Source: Hymenobacter ginkgonis
GTDB taxonomy: Bacteria > Bacteroidota > Bacteroidia > Cytophagales > Hymenobacteraceae
DNA: 64,000 bases
Assembly (NCBI RefSeq): GCF_009755225.1
Contig: NZ_WQKZ01000006.1
Coordinates: forward strand, 155,048-219,047
Direction of reading: 5' to 3'
Part shown: one piece after another, positions 16,600 through 25,453 of the stretch
Layout of the letters: each line of letters opens with the position of its first letter
Numbering within the stretch: position 1 is the stretch's first letter
Notes under the pieces: generated by a model
The model's input: the letters and a program-made list of their open reading frames with translations, nothing else
Told to the model about the DNA's origin: nothing
Database searches by the model: none
Program-made: the position numbers and the translations under genes

Positions 16600-17718
16600 C
16601 TATTCAATAACCACTTTCTGGCTGGTGTGCTGGTCGGCTACGTCGAGCTTCACCACATATATGCCCGCGGCTAGGCCAGCCAGGGCGTACGACTGCGGCC
16701 CGGCCTGGTCGGCAGCGAGCGAGCGCACGCGGCGGCCGGTGTTGTCGAAGATATTTAGGGCCACGCTCTGCTTGCCCTGTGGCACTGTGTATACTACCTC
16801 AGCGGCCGTGCCGGGATTAGGATACACGCTGAAAGCTAGCGCAGTAGCGGCCTCGCTGCGCGTACCGAGTACGCCCGTGCCCAGCACAAAGCTTACCGTT
16901 TGCGTGCCCGCAATGGTCGTGAAGTCAGGGTCGGCACCGAGGGCAGTGGTGCGGTTCGCAATCTGCGGAATCACGTCGGTGGTGAAGATGCCGTCCGAGT
17001 CGGTGTAGGCGCCAAACACGTCGATGCGGCTGCCGGCGGCTACCGCAGTAGTCGTGCTGCTGAGGGCCGACAGCGGGATGGAGATTTCCAGTCCATTATT
17101 AGCCGTATTGGCACTGATGGAAGCCGAGTTCTTATAAGCCAGCATCAAGCCGGGCAGGTCGGCGAGGGTGGCAGTGTAGACGGCGCCGGTTTTGCTACCC
17201 TGGCCCAAGTAGGTGTCGGTGCCTGCCGGCACGGCTGCGCCGCTGGCCGTAGTGCCCGACACGTACGATACACGGCTGAAATACACGTCGGTAGCCGCGT
17301 TGCCCGTGCCACCCAGCGACAGACGGAAGCCGTAGTCGACCTCCATATCCATGGTGGGCTTGTGCTTGAGCGGCGACTGCGGGTCGGCGCCGCCCGATAG
17401 CTTGGTGCCGCGGGCCACGCCGGTGCGGCCGGGCGTGTTCAAGTACACTACCAGCGACTTGTAGGTGGTGCCGCTGGCCTCGATGGCACCTACCAGCATG
17501 ATGTTAAGGGTAGTAGCGCTGTAGCCGACGTACATGCTCTGCAAGCCCCGGTCGGCGTCGGAGTGCGTGTTGGTGTAAGAGCCGGCCAACTGGTATTTGC
17601 CGACGCCAGTGCCGATTTCGGCTGCCGATAAGGTGCCATCAACGGTTATTTGCGCCTGCGCCCCGAGCGAGGCAAAAATCAAGGCACCAGCAGTAAGCAG
17701 GGGTAAAATATTCTTCAT
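16600..17718 (-). CDS. Secreted protein with T9SS type A sorting domain
   Basis: Encodes 372 residues from the ATG at 17718. A signal peptide (MKNILPLLTAGALIFASLGAQAQ) leads into ITVDGTLSAAEIGTG, a beginning shared by CBM9-like or DOMON-like beta-sandwich domains. The middle (about 40-280) is a secreted beta-rich region. The last 80 residues (FSVYPNPGTAAEVVYTV through GLAAGIYVVKLD) are a T9SS type A sorting domain. No catalytic motif is visible. Its place between GH13 and GH53 genes suggests a carbohydrate-binding or surface role, an inference from context only. A minus-strand TACATTTG box lies 34 bases upstream of the start. Confidence 0.88.
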   Translation of the reverse strand: MKNILPLLTAGALIFASLGAQAQITVDGTLSAAEIGTGVGKYQLAGSYTNTHSDADRGLQSMYVGYSATTLNIMLVGAIEASGTTYKSLVVYLNTPGRTGVARGTKLSGGADPQSPLKHKPTMDMEVDYGFRLSLGGTGNAATDVYFSRVSYVSGTTASGAAVPAGTDTYLGQGSKTGAVYTATLADLPGLMLAYKNSASISANTANNGLEISIPLSALSSTTTAVAAGSRIDVFGAYTDSDGIFTTDVIPQIANRTTALGADPDFTTIAGTQTVSFVLGTGVLGTRSEAATALAFSVYPNPGTAAEVVYTVPQGKQSVALNIFDNTGRRVRSLAADQAGPQSYALAGLAAGIYVVKLDVADQHTSQKVVIE

Positions 17719-17751
17719 AAGAAGAGAAGTTAGGTGGGAAATGTGTGCGAG

Positions 17752-17759
17752 CAAATGTA
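17752..17759 (-). promoter_or_regulatory. -7 box for the T9SS protein gene
   Basis: Minus strand TACATTTG matches TAnnTTTG exactly, upstream of the ATG at 17718. Confidence 0.55.
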
Positions 17760-17875
17760 AGAACCAATTCGATTTTTGGTTATAAAATTTACCGATATTC
17801 TGCAACTATTTCGGCCACCTAACACTCATTGAGGAGTTAATTATCAGCTGATTGGCCTAGCATACGCAATCGGGG

Positions 17876-19618
17876 CTACCATTTAGTGAACCGCAGAGCC
17901 GAGCGGGTGCCGCCGCAGTCGATGCGCACCAGGTAACTGCCGGTTGGCAAGGTGCTGGCAACGGGGAGCGCTAGCTCGTGTCGGCCGGCCGTTTGGGCTG
18001 GTAAATCGGCCAATACTTGCACCAACTGGCCAGTAAGCGAGTACAGCTCAACGCGCACCGGCGACGCGCTGCCCAAGGTGTAGGCGAGCGTGGCGGGCCC
18101 AGTGCCAGGGTTTGGGAAAAGCTGCGTGGCCAGGGCAGCCGCGGCTGGCGTAGTGGCCAGCGCAGTGCTCACCAGCTCCACATCGTCGAGGTTGCAATAA
18201 TTGCCCGCGGCACCCACCGAGCGCAGGCCGATTTCGCATTGCCCGTTGGCCACTACAATGCCGGGCACGCTCACTTGCGTCCAGGTGCCGGTGGGTACGG
18301 CCAGCGTGCGCTCGGCAGTGCCCGAGCGGCCGTAGAGCTGGCAGGTAGTTTGGCCGCCGCCACTCTGCACCCAGGCGCGCAGCGTGTAGGTGCCATTAGG
18401 CAAATTACTGATAACCTGCGAAGTAGTGACCTGGTAGGCCGTGGCCTTGTAATGCGTGAACTGAAACTGACCAACTTGGCCGGGGCGTCCGCCGGGCTCG
18501 GTTTTGTCGGCATCGGCGTCAGCGGTGCTGGTAGTCGTCCAGCCCAGCGGGTTTTGGGTAGCCGCAGTGTACTCGAAGCCGGGGTTGTTGACCAGCGGCG
18601 GCACGAAGGGCAAATAGCCATCGAGGCCCGCGGTGGCGCGGTTGTTGGCGCCCCAGGCGCCTTTGGTATAGCCATTCCAGTTATATGACTCAGGCTCCCA
18701 GTACACTACGCCCAAACCCTTGCCGCCCGGCACGGCCTGGGTTTTGGCAATGAGGTCGAGCAGCATTTGGCGGGTAGCGATGGGAATGTAGTTATCGAGG
18801 CCGACTTCCACCACCATCACTTCCTTGCCGGGGTAGCGGCTCACAAGGTCGTTCATGTTGGCCTGGGCTTGCGCCGTGAAGGTGGGCCAGGTGTCGCCGT
18901 CGGGGTAGAGCGAGAGGCCCATCACGTCCCAGCGCGCGCCGTTGGCCTGCAAGCCATCGAAGTAGTAGCGGAAAGCGCCGTTGTTCTGGCCGTTGGCAAA
19001 ATGCGCAATAACTTTAGTGGTGGGGCTCACGGCCTTCACGGCCGCATAGCCTTGGTCAACAAACTGCGCAAAGTTGCCGAAGCCATTCACCGTGAGGCGG
19101 CCTTCGGGCCAGAGCATGCCGTCGTTGGTTTCGTTGCCGACCTGCACCCACTCGGGCGTGATGCCGTTGGCTTTCAAACTAGTAAGCACCGAAAAAGTGT
19201 GGTCGTACACCGCCTGCTTGAGTTGGGCCACGGTATAGCTTTGCCAGGCGGCGGGCTTGGTCTGCTTGCCAGGGTCGGCAAAGTCGTCGCTGTAATGAAA
19301 GTCGATGAGCAGGCGCTGCCCCAGCGCCTGCGCGCGTTTGGCCTTGGCCAGCACATCGGCGGGGCCGTTGTAGCCACCGGCGGGGTTCACCCACACGCGC
19401 AACCGAATAGTATTCAGGCCATAGTCGGCTTGCAGCAGCTGAAACAAGTCTTGCTGGGCCCCAACCTTGTTGTAAAACTTGTAGCCGGCCGCCTCCATCT
19501 CGGTTACCCAGCTGATATCGGCCCCCTTGGCGAAGGCGGGGGTAGTAGTTTGGGCCACGGCGGGCCACCAACTGGCCAGCAGCAAAAGCGTGGCCACAAG
19601 TCGGGTAGAAATTGACAT
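17876..19618 (-). CDS. GH53 endo-beta-1,4-galactanase, secreted, T9SS type A tail
   Basis: Encodes 580 residues from the ATG at 19618. After a signal peptide (1-22) comes a GH53 barrel: GADISWVTEMEAAGYKFYN, TIRLRVWVNPAGGYNG, IDFHYSDDFADPGKQTKP, VQVGNETNDGMLWPEG with acid/base Glu163, and VVEVGLDN with nucleophile Glu271. GH53 enzymes cut beta-1,4-galactan in pectic arabinogalactan I. Residues about 350-500 form an added beta-sandwich carbohydrate-binding module (ending YCNLDDVELV), and the final 80 residues are a T9SS sorting domain. The upstream frame extends further but without a signal peptide, so this ATG is chosen. It lies downstream of the GH5-like gene in the same direction, with a 144-base gap. 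Confidence 0.95.
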   Translation of the reverse strand: MSISTRLVATLLLLASWWPAVAQTTTPAFAKGADISWVTEMEAAGYKFYNKVGAQQDLFQLLQADYGLNTIRLRVWVNPAGGYNGPADVLAKAKRAQALGQRLLIDFHYSDDFADPGKQTKPAAWQSYTVAQLKQAVYDHTFSVLTSLKANGITPEWVQVGNETNDGMLWPEGRLTVNGFGNFAQFVDQGYAAVKAVSPTTKVIAHFANGQNNGAFRYYFDGLQANGARWDVMGLSLYPDGDTWPTFTAQAQANMNDLVSRYPGKEVMVVEVGLDNYIPIATRQMLLDLIAKTQAVPGGKGLGVVYWEPESYNWNGYTKGAWGANNRATAGLDGYLPFVPPLVNNPGFEYTAATQNPLGWTTTSTADADADKTEPGGRPGQVGQFQFTHYKATAYQVTTSQVISNLPNGTYTLRAWVQSGGGQTTCQLYGRSGTAERTLAVPTGTWTQVSVPGIVVANGQCEIGLRSVGAAGNYCNLDDVELVSTALATTPAAAALATQLFPNPGTGPATLAYTLGSASPVRVELYSLTGQLVQVLADLPAQTAGRHELALPVASTLPTGSYLVRIDCGGTRSALRFTKW

Positions 19619-19762
19619 AAAAAGGGCGGGAAAAGTGAGAAAAAATAGGGGTACTTGACTCGATTCAAATGAAAAACTATCCAGAACGCCATACTGAACG
19701 CCGGGAAGCATGGCGTTCTGAATAGTCTCGACAAATAAAACGAGGGTAGAAAAAGCTAAAAA

Positions 19763-22354
19763 TTATTGTAGCGTAACCGACTCTACGTCAACTCGCAGCT
19801 GCTCGGTTAGGCTAGTGGGCGCGTCCAGCACTACTTGCAGTACTTCCACGTCGGCGAGGCGCAGGGCCGGCCGGTTGGTCGGGCTGTAAGTGAGGGGTAG
19901 GAAGCCGGGGTAGGGCCGCGGACTCAGTAGCAGCGGGGCCGGCTGCAAGGCGCTCAGCGGCACGTGTACCTCGCTGACATTCGCAGTGAGCGGCACGGTA
20001 GCGGCGTAGGCCACCGCGTCGCGAGTCACGAGCACCACGCGCAGCTGCGTGGCCGCAACTTGGTTGGTTTGGCCTTTGATAACCAGCTCTTTGAAAGAAG
20101 CAAGGTCGGCGGCGCGGCCGGCTGTTTTTAGTCCCAGGTAAGTGCGCAGGCTGGCCGCCGGGCCAGTAGCAGGAGCCGCCGGCGCGGCCGGGTTGGCTTT
20201 GGGCGGTGCCACTACCAGGCGCAGCGCCGGGGCGCCAGCCGCCGTAGTCGGGTAGTCGATGTAAGCACCCTGGCTGATGCCCTGCGCCTCCACGCTGCCG
20301 CGGTCGGTAGCGGCCACGAAGAGGGGTAGGGGCGCGGTGGTGGGCACCAGCGGCACCTCCCAATGGGCCGCGTCGTAGTAGTCCCAATCGGCGGGGCTAC
20401 CGGCCTGGCTACCGGGAAACGTGCGCGCCGGTTGGCCGGCTTTTTTCACCACCACCCAATAGCGCAGTAGGCCAGGGTAGGTGAGAGCCGTAGGCACGGT
20501 AGCTGCCACGGTAGTAGTGCCGGTGCGCTGCATGGGCAAGGTGCGCGTAGGCCCGTAGTAGTGCCGCGCCACCAGCAAAACGCTGTCCGCGGGCCCTACC
20601 CCGGCCACCGTGGCTGAGATAACAAGCGGTTGCCCGGCCGACGCTTGTGCCACTGGCTGGTGCCGCACGTGGGCCGGCAGCGCCGTGGCGGGCGGCGCTA
20701 CAAATTCGCCCAGCCGGATGGCGCCCATCGGCGATTGGGCGGTGTAGGCGGCACTGTTTTGGCCGGCGCGGGTGAGCAGGTAGGCACCTGGCCGCACTGT
20801 GAGGCGGCCGCCGCTGGCCTGCGCCTGGGCGGTGTTGCCGTCGTTGAGGCCTTTGAGGGCGAAGCTCGGGCCGAGGTCGGCCAGGGCGATGGTCAGCGGC
20901 TGGTCGGCCCAGGAAATCTGCGTCACCGGTTTTTTCAGCGAGGGCGTCTCAAACGGGTCGCGGATGAGCACGGCGTCGGGCATTACTTCCAGCCGCCACA
21001 CGCCGGGCGCTAGTTGGTCGAGGAAGTACGCGCCGCTGCCGCCGTACTGCACTACCCCCGATGACCCTACCCCCCCCACGTGGCGCAAGGCGGCCGGTTT
21101 TACCGGTTTATCGATTGTGTTGGCGGAATAATAAAATTCGGTTGGTGCATTCCACTGGCTTAGCTGCCGGCGGTAGCTCACCAGCGCCGCCCCAAATACC
21201 GAGTCGGCCGGGTAGCGGCCAAACGATTGCCCGCGCTTCACTTCGTGAAATACCTTGCTGGCTATCAGCGTGCTTACGGCTTTAGCCGGGGTGTAGGCCA
21301 GGTTGAGGTAGTGCGTTTGGTACTCCGTATTGTAGGCCGCAATAGCCAGTGGGTCGTAAGCAAACTGCGTAGCCCACTGGAAGCCCGCCTCGCGCAAGCT
21401 CTTGGCCACAAAAGGGTACATGATGGGTTGCAGCACGTCGGCCGATTCAAACTCATACACCATTTTGGCGCGGCGCTCGAAGCGGGCGTCGCCCTTGTAG
21501 GGCAGCGGGTACTGGTCTACATAAGGCAGGAAATTGCCCTTCAACTCGTGCCTCGCCACCAAGCCCTCGGGGTACCACTGAAAGGTGAGGCCCTGCACGT
21601 TGGCATCCAGAATGGCGTCATGCACCGTAGGACTCTCGGCGATGTTATAAAAAATTGGTTTCTGGTAGGCGGTAGCGCGCATAGCGGCCACCAGGCGGTT
21701 GGCAAATTCCTTTACCGGAGCCAGCGGCAGGTGGTAGTGCGGCTCGTTGCAGACCTCGAAGGCGATGATGTCGGGGTCTTGGCGGTTGAGCAGGCCCGTG
21801 TACTGGTTGCGGTGGTTGAGGAACTGGCCGAGGTAGTTTTCCTGCGCCTTAATGGCCCGCGGATTGGTGTAGGCTACCCCCTTGTCGTAGATGCTGGAAA
21901 AGCCGGGCCCCGTATTCTTGGGCTCGGGGTAGGCATTGCCCCAGTAGGCGATGGGGGTCAGAATAATCTTGATGCCCCGCGCTTTAAGTTTGGAAATTAG
22001 GTAGTCAAGCAAGCGCAGATGCTCGTTCTGCTGCAAGTTGCCGAGCGTGTCGGTGATTTCAATATCCCACACGTGCAACCGAAAAGCATCGACGCCCATG
22101 CGGCTCAAGTGGTACACATCTTGGTCGATGCCCTGCTCGTGGCTGGTGCCCACGGCCGCCGTAGCCCGGTACGAGTAAGCAAACGGCGCCGTGTAATTGA
22201 CGCCAAAAAGGGCTACTTCGCGCTTGGTTTTCTGCCAGCGCAGCACGCCTTTGGCATCCACAAATACGTCGCCCTGCGGCGGGGGGGTAGGGGCCTGGGC
22301 GCCGGCCGACAAAGCCAGTAGCCCGGAGATAAATAGTAGTAAGAAGCGAGGCAT
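19763..22354 (-). CDS. GH5-like glycoside hydrolase, secreted
   Basis: Encodes 863 residues with a signal peptide (1-19). A GH5/clan GH-A barrel covers about 30-400: LFGVNYTAPF near the start, MGVDAFRLHVWD, IAFEVCNEPHYH with the probable acid/base Glu204, and MVYEFESADV with Glu301 as the likely nucleophile. Beta-rich regions (about 470-860) follow, resembling Ig-like and carbohydrate-binding modules. No T9SS tail is visible, so it may be periplasmic. Beta-mannan or beta-galactoside substrates are plausible given the GH53 neighbour. It forms a same-strand series with the GH53 gene downstream and the BadF-type kinase upstream. Confidence 0.85.
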   Translation of the reverse strand: MPRFLLLFISGLLALSAGAQAPTPPPQGDVFVDAKGVLRWQKTKREVALFGVNYTAPFAYSYRATAAVGTSHEQGIDQDVYHLSRMGVDAFRLHVWDIEITDTLGNLQQNEHLRLLDYLISKLKARGIKIILTPIAYWGNAYPEPKNTGPGFSSIYDKGVAYTNPRAIKAQENYLGQFLNHRNQYTGLLNRQDPDIIAFEVCNEPHYHLPLAPVKEFANRLVAAMRATAYQKPIFYNIAESPTVHDAILDANVQGLTFQWYPEGLVARHELKGNFLPYVDQYPLPYKGDARFERRAKMVYEFESADVLQPIMYPFVAKSLREAGFQWATQFAYDPLAIAAYNTEYQTHYLNLAYTPAKAVSTLIASKVFHEVKRGQSFGRYPADSVFGAALVSYRRQLSQWNAPTEFYYSANTIDKPVKPAALRHVGGVGSSGVVQYGGSGAYFLDQLAPGVWRLEVMPDAVLIRDPFETPSLKKPVTQISWADQPLTIALADLGPSFALKGLNDGNTAQAQASGGRLTVRPGAYLLTRAGQNSAAYTAQSPMGAIRLGEFVAPPATALPAHVRHQPVAQASAGQPLVISATVAGVGPADSVLLVARHYYGPTRTLPMQRTGTTTVAATVPTALTYPGLLRYWVVVKKAGQPARTFPGSQAGSPADWDYYDAAHWEVPLVPTTAPLPLFVAATDRGSVEAQGISQGAYIDYPTTAAGAPALRLVVAPPKANPAAPAAPATGPAASLRTYLGLKTAGRAADLASFKELVIKGQTNQVAATQLRVVLVTRDAVAYAATVPLTANVSEVHVPLSALQPAPLLLSPRPYPGFLPLTYSPTNRPALRLADVEVLQVVLDAPTSLTEQLRVDVESVTLQ

Positions 22355-22386
22355 AAAGCGAACAGTAAGGGCAGATAACTAGGGAT

Positions 22387-22431
22387 AAAAAGAACGTCAT
22401 GCTGCGCCTGGCGCAGCATGACGTTCTTTTT
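22387..22431. repeat. Short perfect palindrome, compact form of the repeat family
   Basis: A 45-base near-perfect palindrome: two 22-base arms around a single central T. Each arm begins AAAAAGAACGTCATGCTG read inward. It shares its outer ends with the long repeats and ends in T5, so it should also act as a terminator in both directions. Confidence 0.85.
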
Positions 22432-22458
22432 ATCTTTATTGGGAATAAGTAGCGACGC

Positions 22459-23304
22459 CTACCCCTCGTGGAAGCTCACCAAATCATCAATGGGCGAGCG
22501 CACGATTTTGCCTACTTGCATGCCGTGGCTATTAGCCACCTGGGTGAGGGCATCGCGGAAGTTGTACCCTACCGAGCCGATGCAGTTGAAGGTATACTGC
22601 TGATAATTGGGGTAGTGCAGCACGATGTTCTGGAAGAAAGCCTCGAAGGCCTCCACCACAATCTGGCGGCAATAGCTAACGTTGTTGTGGTCGTAGGCAA
22701 ACTTGGCGAAGCTGGCCAAGAAACGGTTGGGTAGCGGCTGGTTGTAGAGCCGGTCGATGATGTCGTTGCGGGTGCCCAATTGGTAGGCATTCTTAAACTC
22801 TTCCTGTAAGCCATCGGGCAGCAGGCCGCGCAGGTAGTCGCGCAGCAGGCGCTTGCCCAAAAACGAGCCGCTGCCTTCATCACCCAGGAAATAACCCAGC
22901 GAATCAACGTTATACGTAATCTTGTCGCCGTCGTAAACGCACGAGTTGGTGCCCGTGCCCAGAATAGCGGCGAAGCCTGCCTCGTGGCCCAGCAAGGCGC
23001 GGGCGGCGGCCAGCAGGTCTTCGGTTACCTCAACCTTATTGGCGCCGGTGAATACGTGGCGCATGGCGGCGGCAATTACCTCAGCCTTGGCGGGGCTCGA
23101 CACGCCCGCTCCGTAGAAGTAGATTTCGCGTACTTCTTCGCGGGGCAGCGTATCGGGCAGGTTTTTCTCCAACGAGGCCACGATGTCCTGCGTGTTTACG
23201 AAATCGGGATTGTAGCCTTCCGTGTTGAAATACACGCGCTGGCCCCCATCGGAGAGTTGGCACCAGTTGGTTTTGGTCGAGCCGCCGTCGGCAATAAGAA
23301 TCAT
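22459..23304 (-). CDS. BadF/BadG-type ATPase, N-acetylglucosamine kinase-like
   Basis: Encodes 281 residues from the ATG at 23304. It shows the ASKHA kinase fold: phosphate 1 loop MILIADGGSTKTNW, phosphate 2 region AILGTGTNSCVYDG (about 115-128), and LGDEGSGSFLGKRLLRD (about 140-156). The C-terminal adenosine motif is FNCIGSVGYNF. These match the BadF/BadG family, whose members in Bacteroidota are annotated as N-acetylglucosamine kinases that phosphorylate amino sugars in the cytosol. The gene is upstream of the GH5-like and GH53 genes on the same strand, which fits use of the released sugars, although the hairpin at 22387 separates the units. Confidence 0.88.
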   Translation of the reverse strand: MILIADGGSTKTNWCQLSDGGQRVYFNTEGYNPDFVNTQDIVASLEKNLPDTLPREEVREIYFYGAGVSSPAKAEVIAAAMRHVFTGANKVEVTEDLLAAARALLGHEAGFAAILGTGTNSCVYDGDKITYNVDSLGYFLGDEGSGSFLGKRLLRDYLRGLLPDGLQEEFKNAYQLGTRNDIIDRLYNQPLPNRFLASFAKFAYDHNNVSYCRQIVVEAFEAFFQNIVLHYPNYQQYTFNCIGSVGYNFRDALTQVANSHGMQVGKIVRSPIDDLVSFHEG

Positions 23305-23417
23305 GGTGGGAAAGTCAAAAGTTAAGGCCGCGAAAGTACGGATTTTTGCCTCTGCAAAAACAAAAAGAGCTTCCTGCTTCAGCCGGACGTTCTTTGATAA
23401 AGCGGGTGCAGCACTGG

Positions 23418-24881
23418 TTACGTGTGCAAGGCAGAGGGCAGCAGGTCAATCCACCCATCTTCGCTCACTACCACCGCTAGGCAGGGGTAGGGCGAGGAAC
23501 TGACGTAACGAACGGCCGAATTATAGCGCGCTCCCCGGCTTGAATCGCCTTTTTCGGTGGCCTGCCCGTCGAGGATAACCCCAATGGCGTAGCACACGCC
23601 GGTAGGCTCGATGAGCACCGCCCCGTCGATAGACGAGGCCTGGCGCAGCACCGGGGCCGTCATGGGCCGCGGCACTACCCGGAAGCACTGGCGGCGTAAG
23701 CGCTCGGCTTCGGGCTTGGCGCCGGTGCTGATGCAGAGCATGGTGCCGTGGCTTTGGCCCGAGGCTTCGAGCGCTAGCTCCCAGAGATAATCGACGCCTT
23801 CGTCGTTGACGTCGGGGAAAACCTGCCGCACCACCCGGGCAAAATTATCGGCCTGCACCTTGCCCTGAGGCAGGCGCGGCGTGTTGCTGACCACCCGCAT
23901 GAGGGTGTGGCCCGCGTGGCGCAGCTCCCAGCCGTAGTGGTTGGTGAAGTGCACCGTGGCCAGCGGCTCGTAGCGGGCATCGCCTTCCTCCACGGCGTAG
24001 CCTAGGCCAAACACGTGTGAGGCATCGGATACCAGCCCCGTGCGCCCTTCGGTCAGTTCCAGCAGTTTGCGGATGGAGCGGTGGTCGCGCAGGGGCACGG
24101 GCGTTTCGAGCGTCAGTACCGGCACGATGGCCGCGTGCTGGCGGCGGCCGAGTAGCATAGTGCCGCGGCCCTCGTCGCCCTCGTGGCGCAGGGCGGCCAC
24201 GCCCAGGCAGGCATCGTAAAGGCCGTGCATATTGCCGGGCGAGATGCGCAGCATCAGCCGGCGGCCGGCGCCGCGCAGCACCTCATTGTAGTCGCGGTCG
24301 AGCACCGGCTGCTCGTTGTCGGCGGTGTCGGCCTCGCGCAGAGCGCGGGTGCACTCGTGCAGAAACTCGAGCACCGCCGCGTGCGGCAGCGAAGCCGGCC
24401 ACGTTTGGCCCTGCTTGCCGGGGAGGGTATAGTAGGCATTGAAGGCATCGGCGGCCAGCTGCACCACCACTACCACCAGGTAGCCATTGAGGCTGAGGGG
24501 GGTAGAGCAGAACGAGCGCCGGTTTTCCTGGCGCTTTTTTACTATCTGCTGCATGGTTTGGTCGGTGGCGCGGCACACCAGCTCGTACCAGTGCTGCTTT
24601 TCCATGCGGTCGTGGTCCTGCGGGTGCAGGTGGTACACGTTCTCACGCGGGCCAATATCCTGCTCAAACGAAGCCGCCAGCGATTTGATGCTGCCAAACT
24701 CGGCGGGGGTGTAGCGCAGGCTTGCCGGCTCTACTACCACGCTCTGGGGGTCGTCTTCTTCCCGGCCAGAAGCCAGGCCCAACAAAAAAACCTCAGGCCG
24801 CAAATTGCGGTCGAGCAAATTAAAAATGCCTTCGGCAAACAGCTGAGCCGAGACGCGAAATAGACTTTGGTGTTCCCACAT
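23418..24881 (-). CDS. Putative diadenylate cyclase with DACNV-like sensor region
   Basis: Encodes 487 residues from the ATG at 24881. The C-terminal 75 residues look like a DisA_N (DAC) catalytic domain: DGAVLIEPTG carries the DGA motif at 419-421, RGARYNSAV (449-457) aligns with the GTRHR motif, and VVVSEDGWIDL matches the terminal SEE-like strand. DAC domains join two ATP into the second messenger c-di-AMP. The large N-terminal part (about 1-400) has no membrane helix and resembles the DACNV-type sensor region described for DAC proteins. RYN replaces the usual RHR, so activity needs testing. The gene is unlinked to peptidoglycan or potassium genes here. The DAC call rests on motif reading by eye. 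Confidence 0.75.
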   Translation of the reverse strand: MWEHQSLFRVSAQLFAEGIFNLLDRNLRPEVFLLGLASGREEDDPQSVVVEPASLRYTPAEFGSIKSLAASFEQDIGPRENVYHLHPQDHDRMEKQHWYELVCRATDQTMQQIVKKRQENRRSFCSTPLSLNGYLVVVVVQLAADAFNAYYTLPGKQGQTWPASLPHAAVLEFLHECTRALREADTADNEQPVLDRDYNEVLRGAGRRLMLRISPGNMHGLYDACLGVAALRHEGDEGRGTMLLGRRQHAAIVPVLTLETPVPLRDHRSIRKLLELTEGRTGLVSDASHVFGLGYAVEEGDARYEPLATVHFTNHYGWELRHAGHTLMRVVSNTPRLPQGKVQADNFARVVRQVFPDVNDEGVDYLWELALEASGQSHGTMLCISTGAKPEAERLRRQCFRVVPRPMTAPVLRQASSIDGAVLIEPTGVCYAIGVILDGQATEKGDSSRGARYNSAVRYVSSSPYPCLAVVVSEDGWIDLLPSALHT

Positions 24882-25087
24882 AAGTAGTGGTCGGGGGCGA
24901 TGGGGCGATGGCCGCCAGGGCCGGGAAGGCCTCCTGCATACGCAGCAGGCGGCCTGGCTCTTCCTGCATACGTAGAAAGTGCCCAGAAAGTAACGCGCCG
25001 GCCGCCAAACTGGTCATTCTCACCCCAAAAGTTCGTATCTTCGGGTTGCCAACCCCCCAGTTCCCCACTGCTCAGCCTATCTAGCCT

Positions 25088-25339
25088 ATGCTCTTTGTCG
25101 ACATGCTTTTGGTGATGGTGGTGGCAATCTCCTTCATTCCCATTATGACGGGCTACTGCGCCGCCTCGCGGGGGCGCTCGTTTTGGGTGTGGTTTGCCTT
25201 GGGCTGGCTGCTGCCCATCATTTCTTTCCTGCTGCTTTTTGCCCTCATTGCCCGCGACGAGCTAGACCCCGGCCGCCGCCTGCTTAGCGAAGCCCGCCAG
25301 ATTTTGAAAGAAGCCGAAGAAAAAGCGATAAGTAAATAA
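25088..25339 (+). CDS. Small membrane protein, two helices
   Basis: Encodes 83 residues. Two hydrophobic segments are visible (about 2-22 and 32-54), joined by the short loop CAASRGRSF, and a charged C-terminal helix (LLSEARQILKEAEEKAISK) probably lies in the cytosol. This layout resembles short superinfection-immunity or DUF-type inner-membrane proteins, but I do not assign a family. TATCTTCG at about 25037-25044 is a near-consensus -7 box. The gene is convergent with the flavoprotein gene, with a palindrome between them. Confidence 0.7.
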   Translation: MLFVDMLLVMVVAISFIPIMTGYCAASRGRSFWVWFALGWLLPIISFLLLFALIARDELDPGRRLLSEARQILKEAEEKAISK

Positions 25340-25388
25340 GCCAGCGATTAAGCCTAGATAAGATTAAGCCTAGATAATAATTAAAATG

Positions 25389-25423
25389 GAACGTCCTGCT
25401 GAGCTTGCCGAAGCAGGACGTTC
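25389..25423. repeat. Short palindrome of the GAACGTCCTGCT type
   Basis: GAACGTCCTGCT (25389-25400) and AGCAGGACGTTC (25412-25423) around an 11-base loop with GAGCTTGCCGA. It lies between convergent genes and probably doubles as terminator. Confidence 0.8.
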
Positions 25424-25453
25424 TGTTTTGGGCTATTTAATGTTATGGAGTTG

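Noticed and set aside
22387..22431. Palindrome as an origin or phage attachment site
   Set aside because: It belongs to the repeat family and has T/A-flanked terminator form, with no integrase, DnaA boxes or tRNA near.
24820..25068. Short minus-strand frame upstream of the diadenylate cyclase gene with a repeated LRMQE
   Set aside because: It overlaps the cyclase start and the repeat is explained by a 30-base direct repeat in the spacer. No family.
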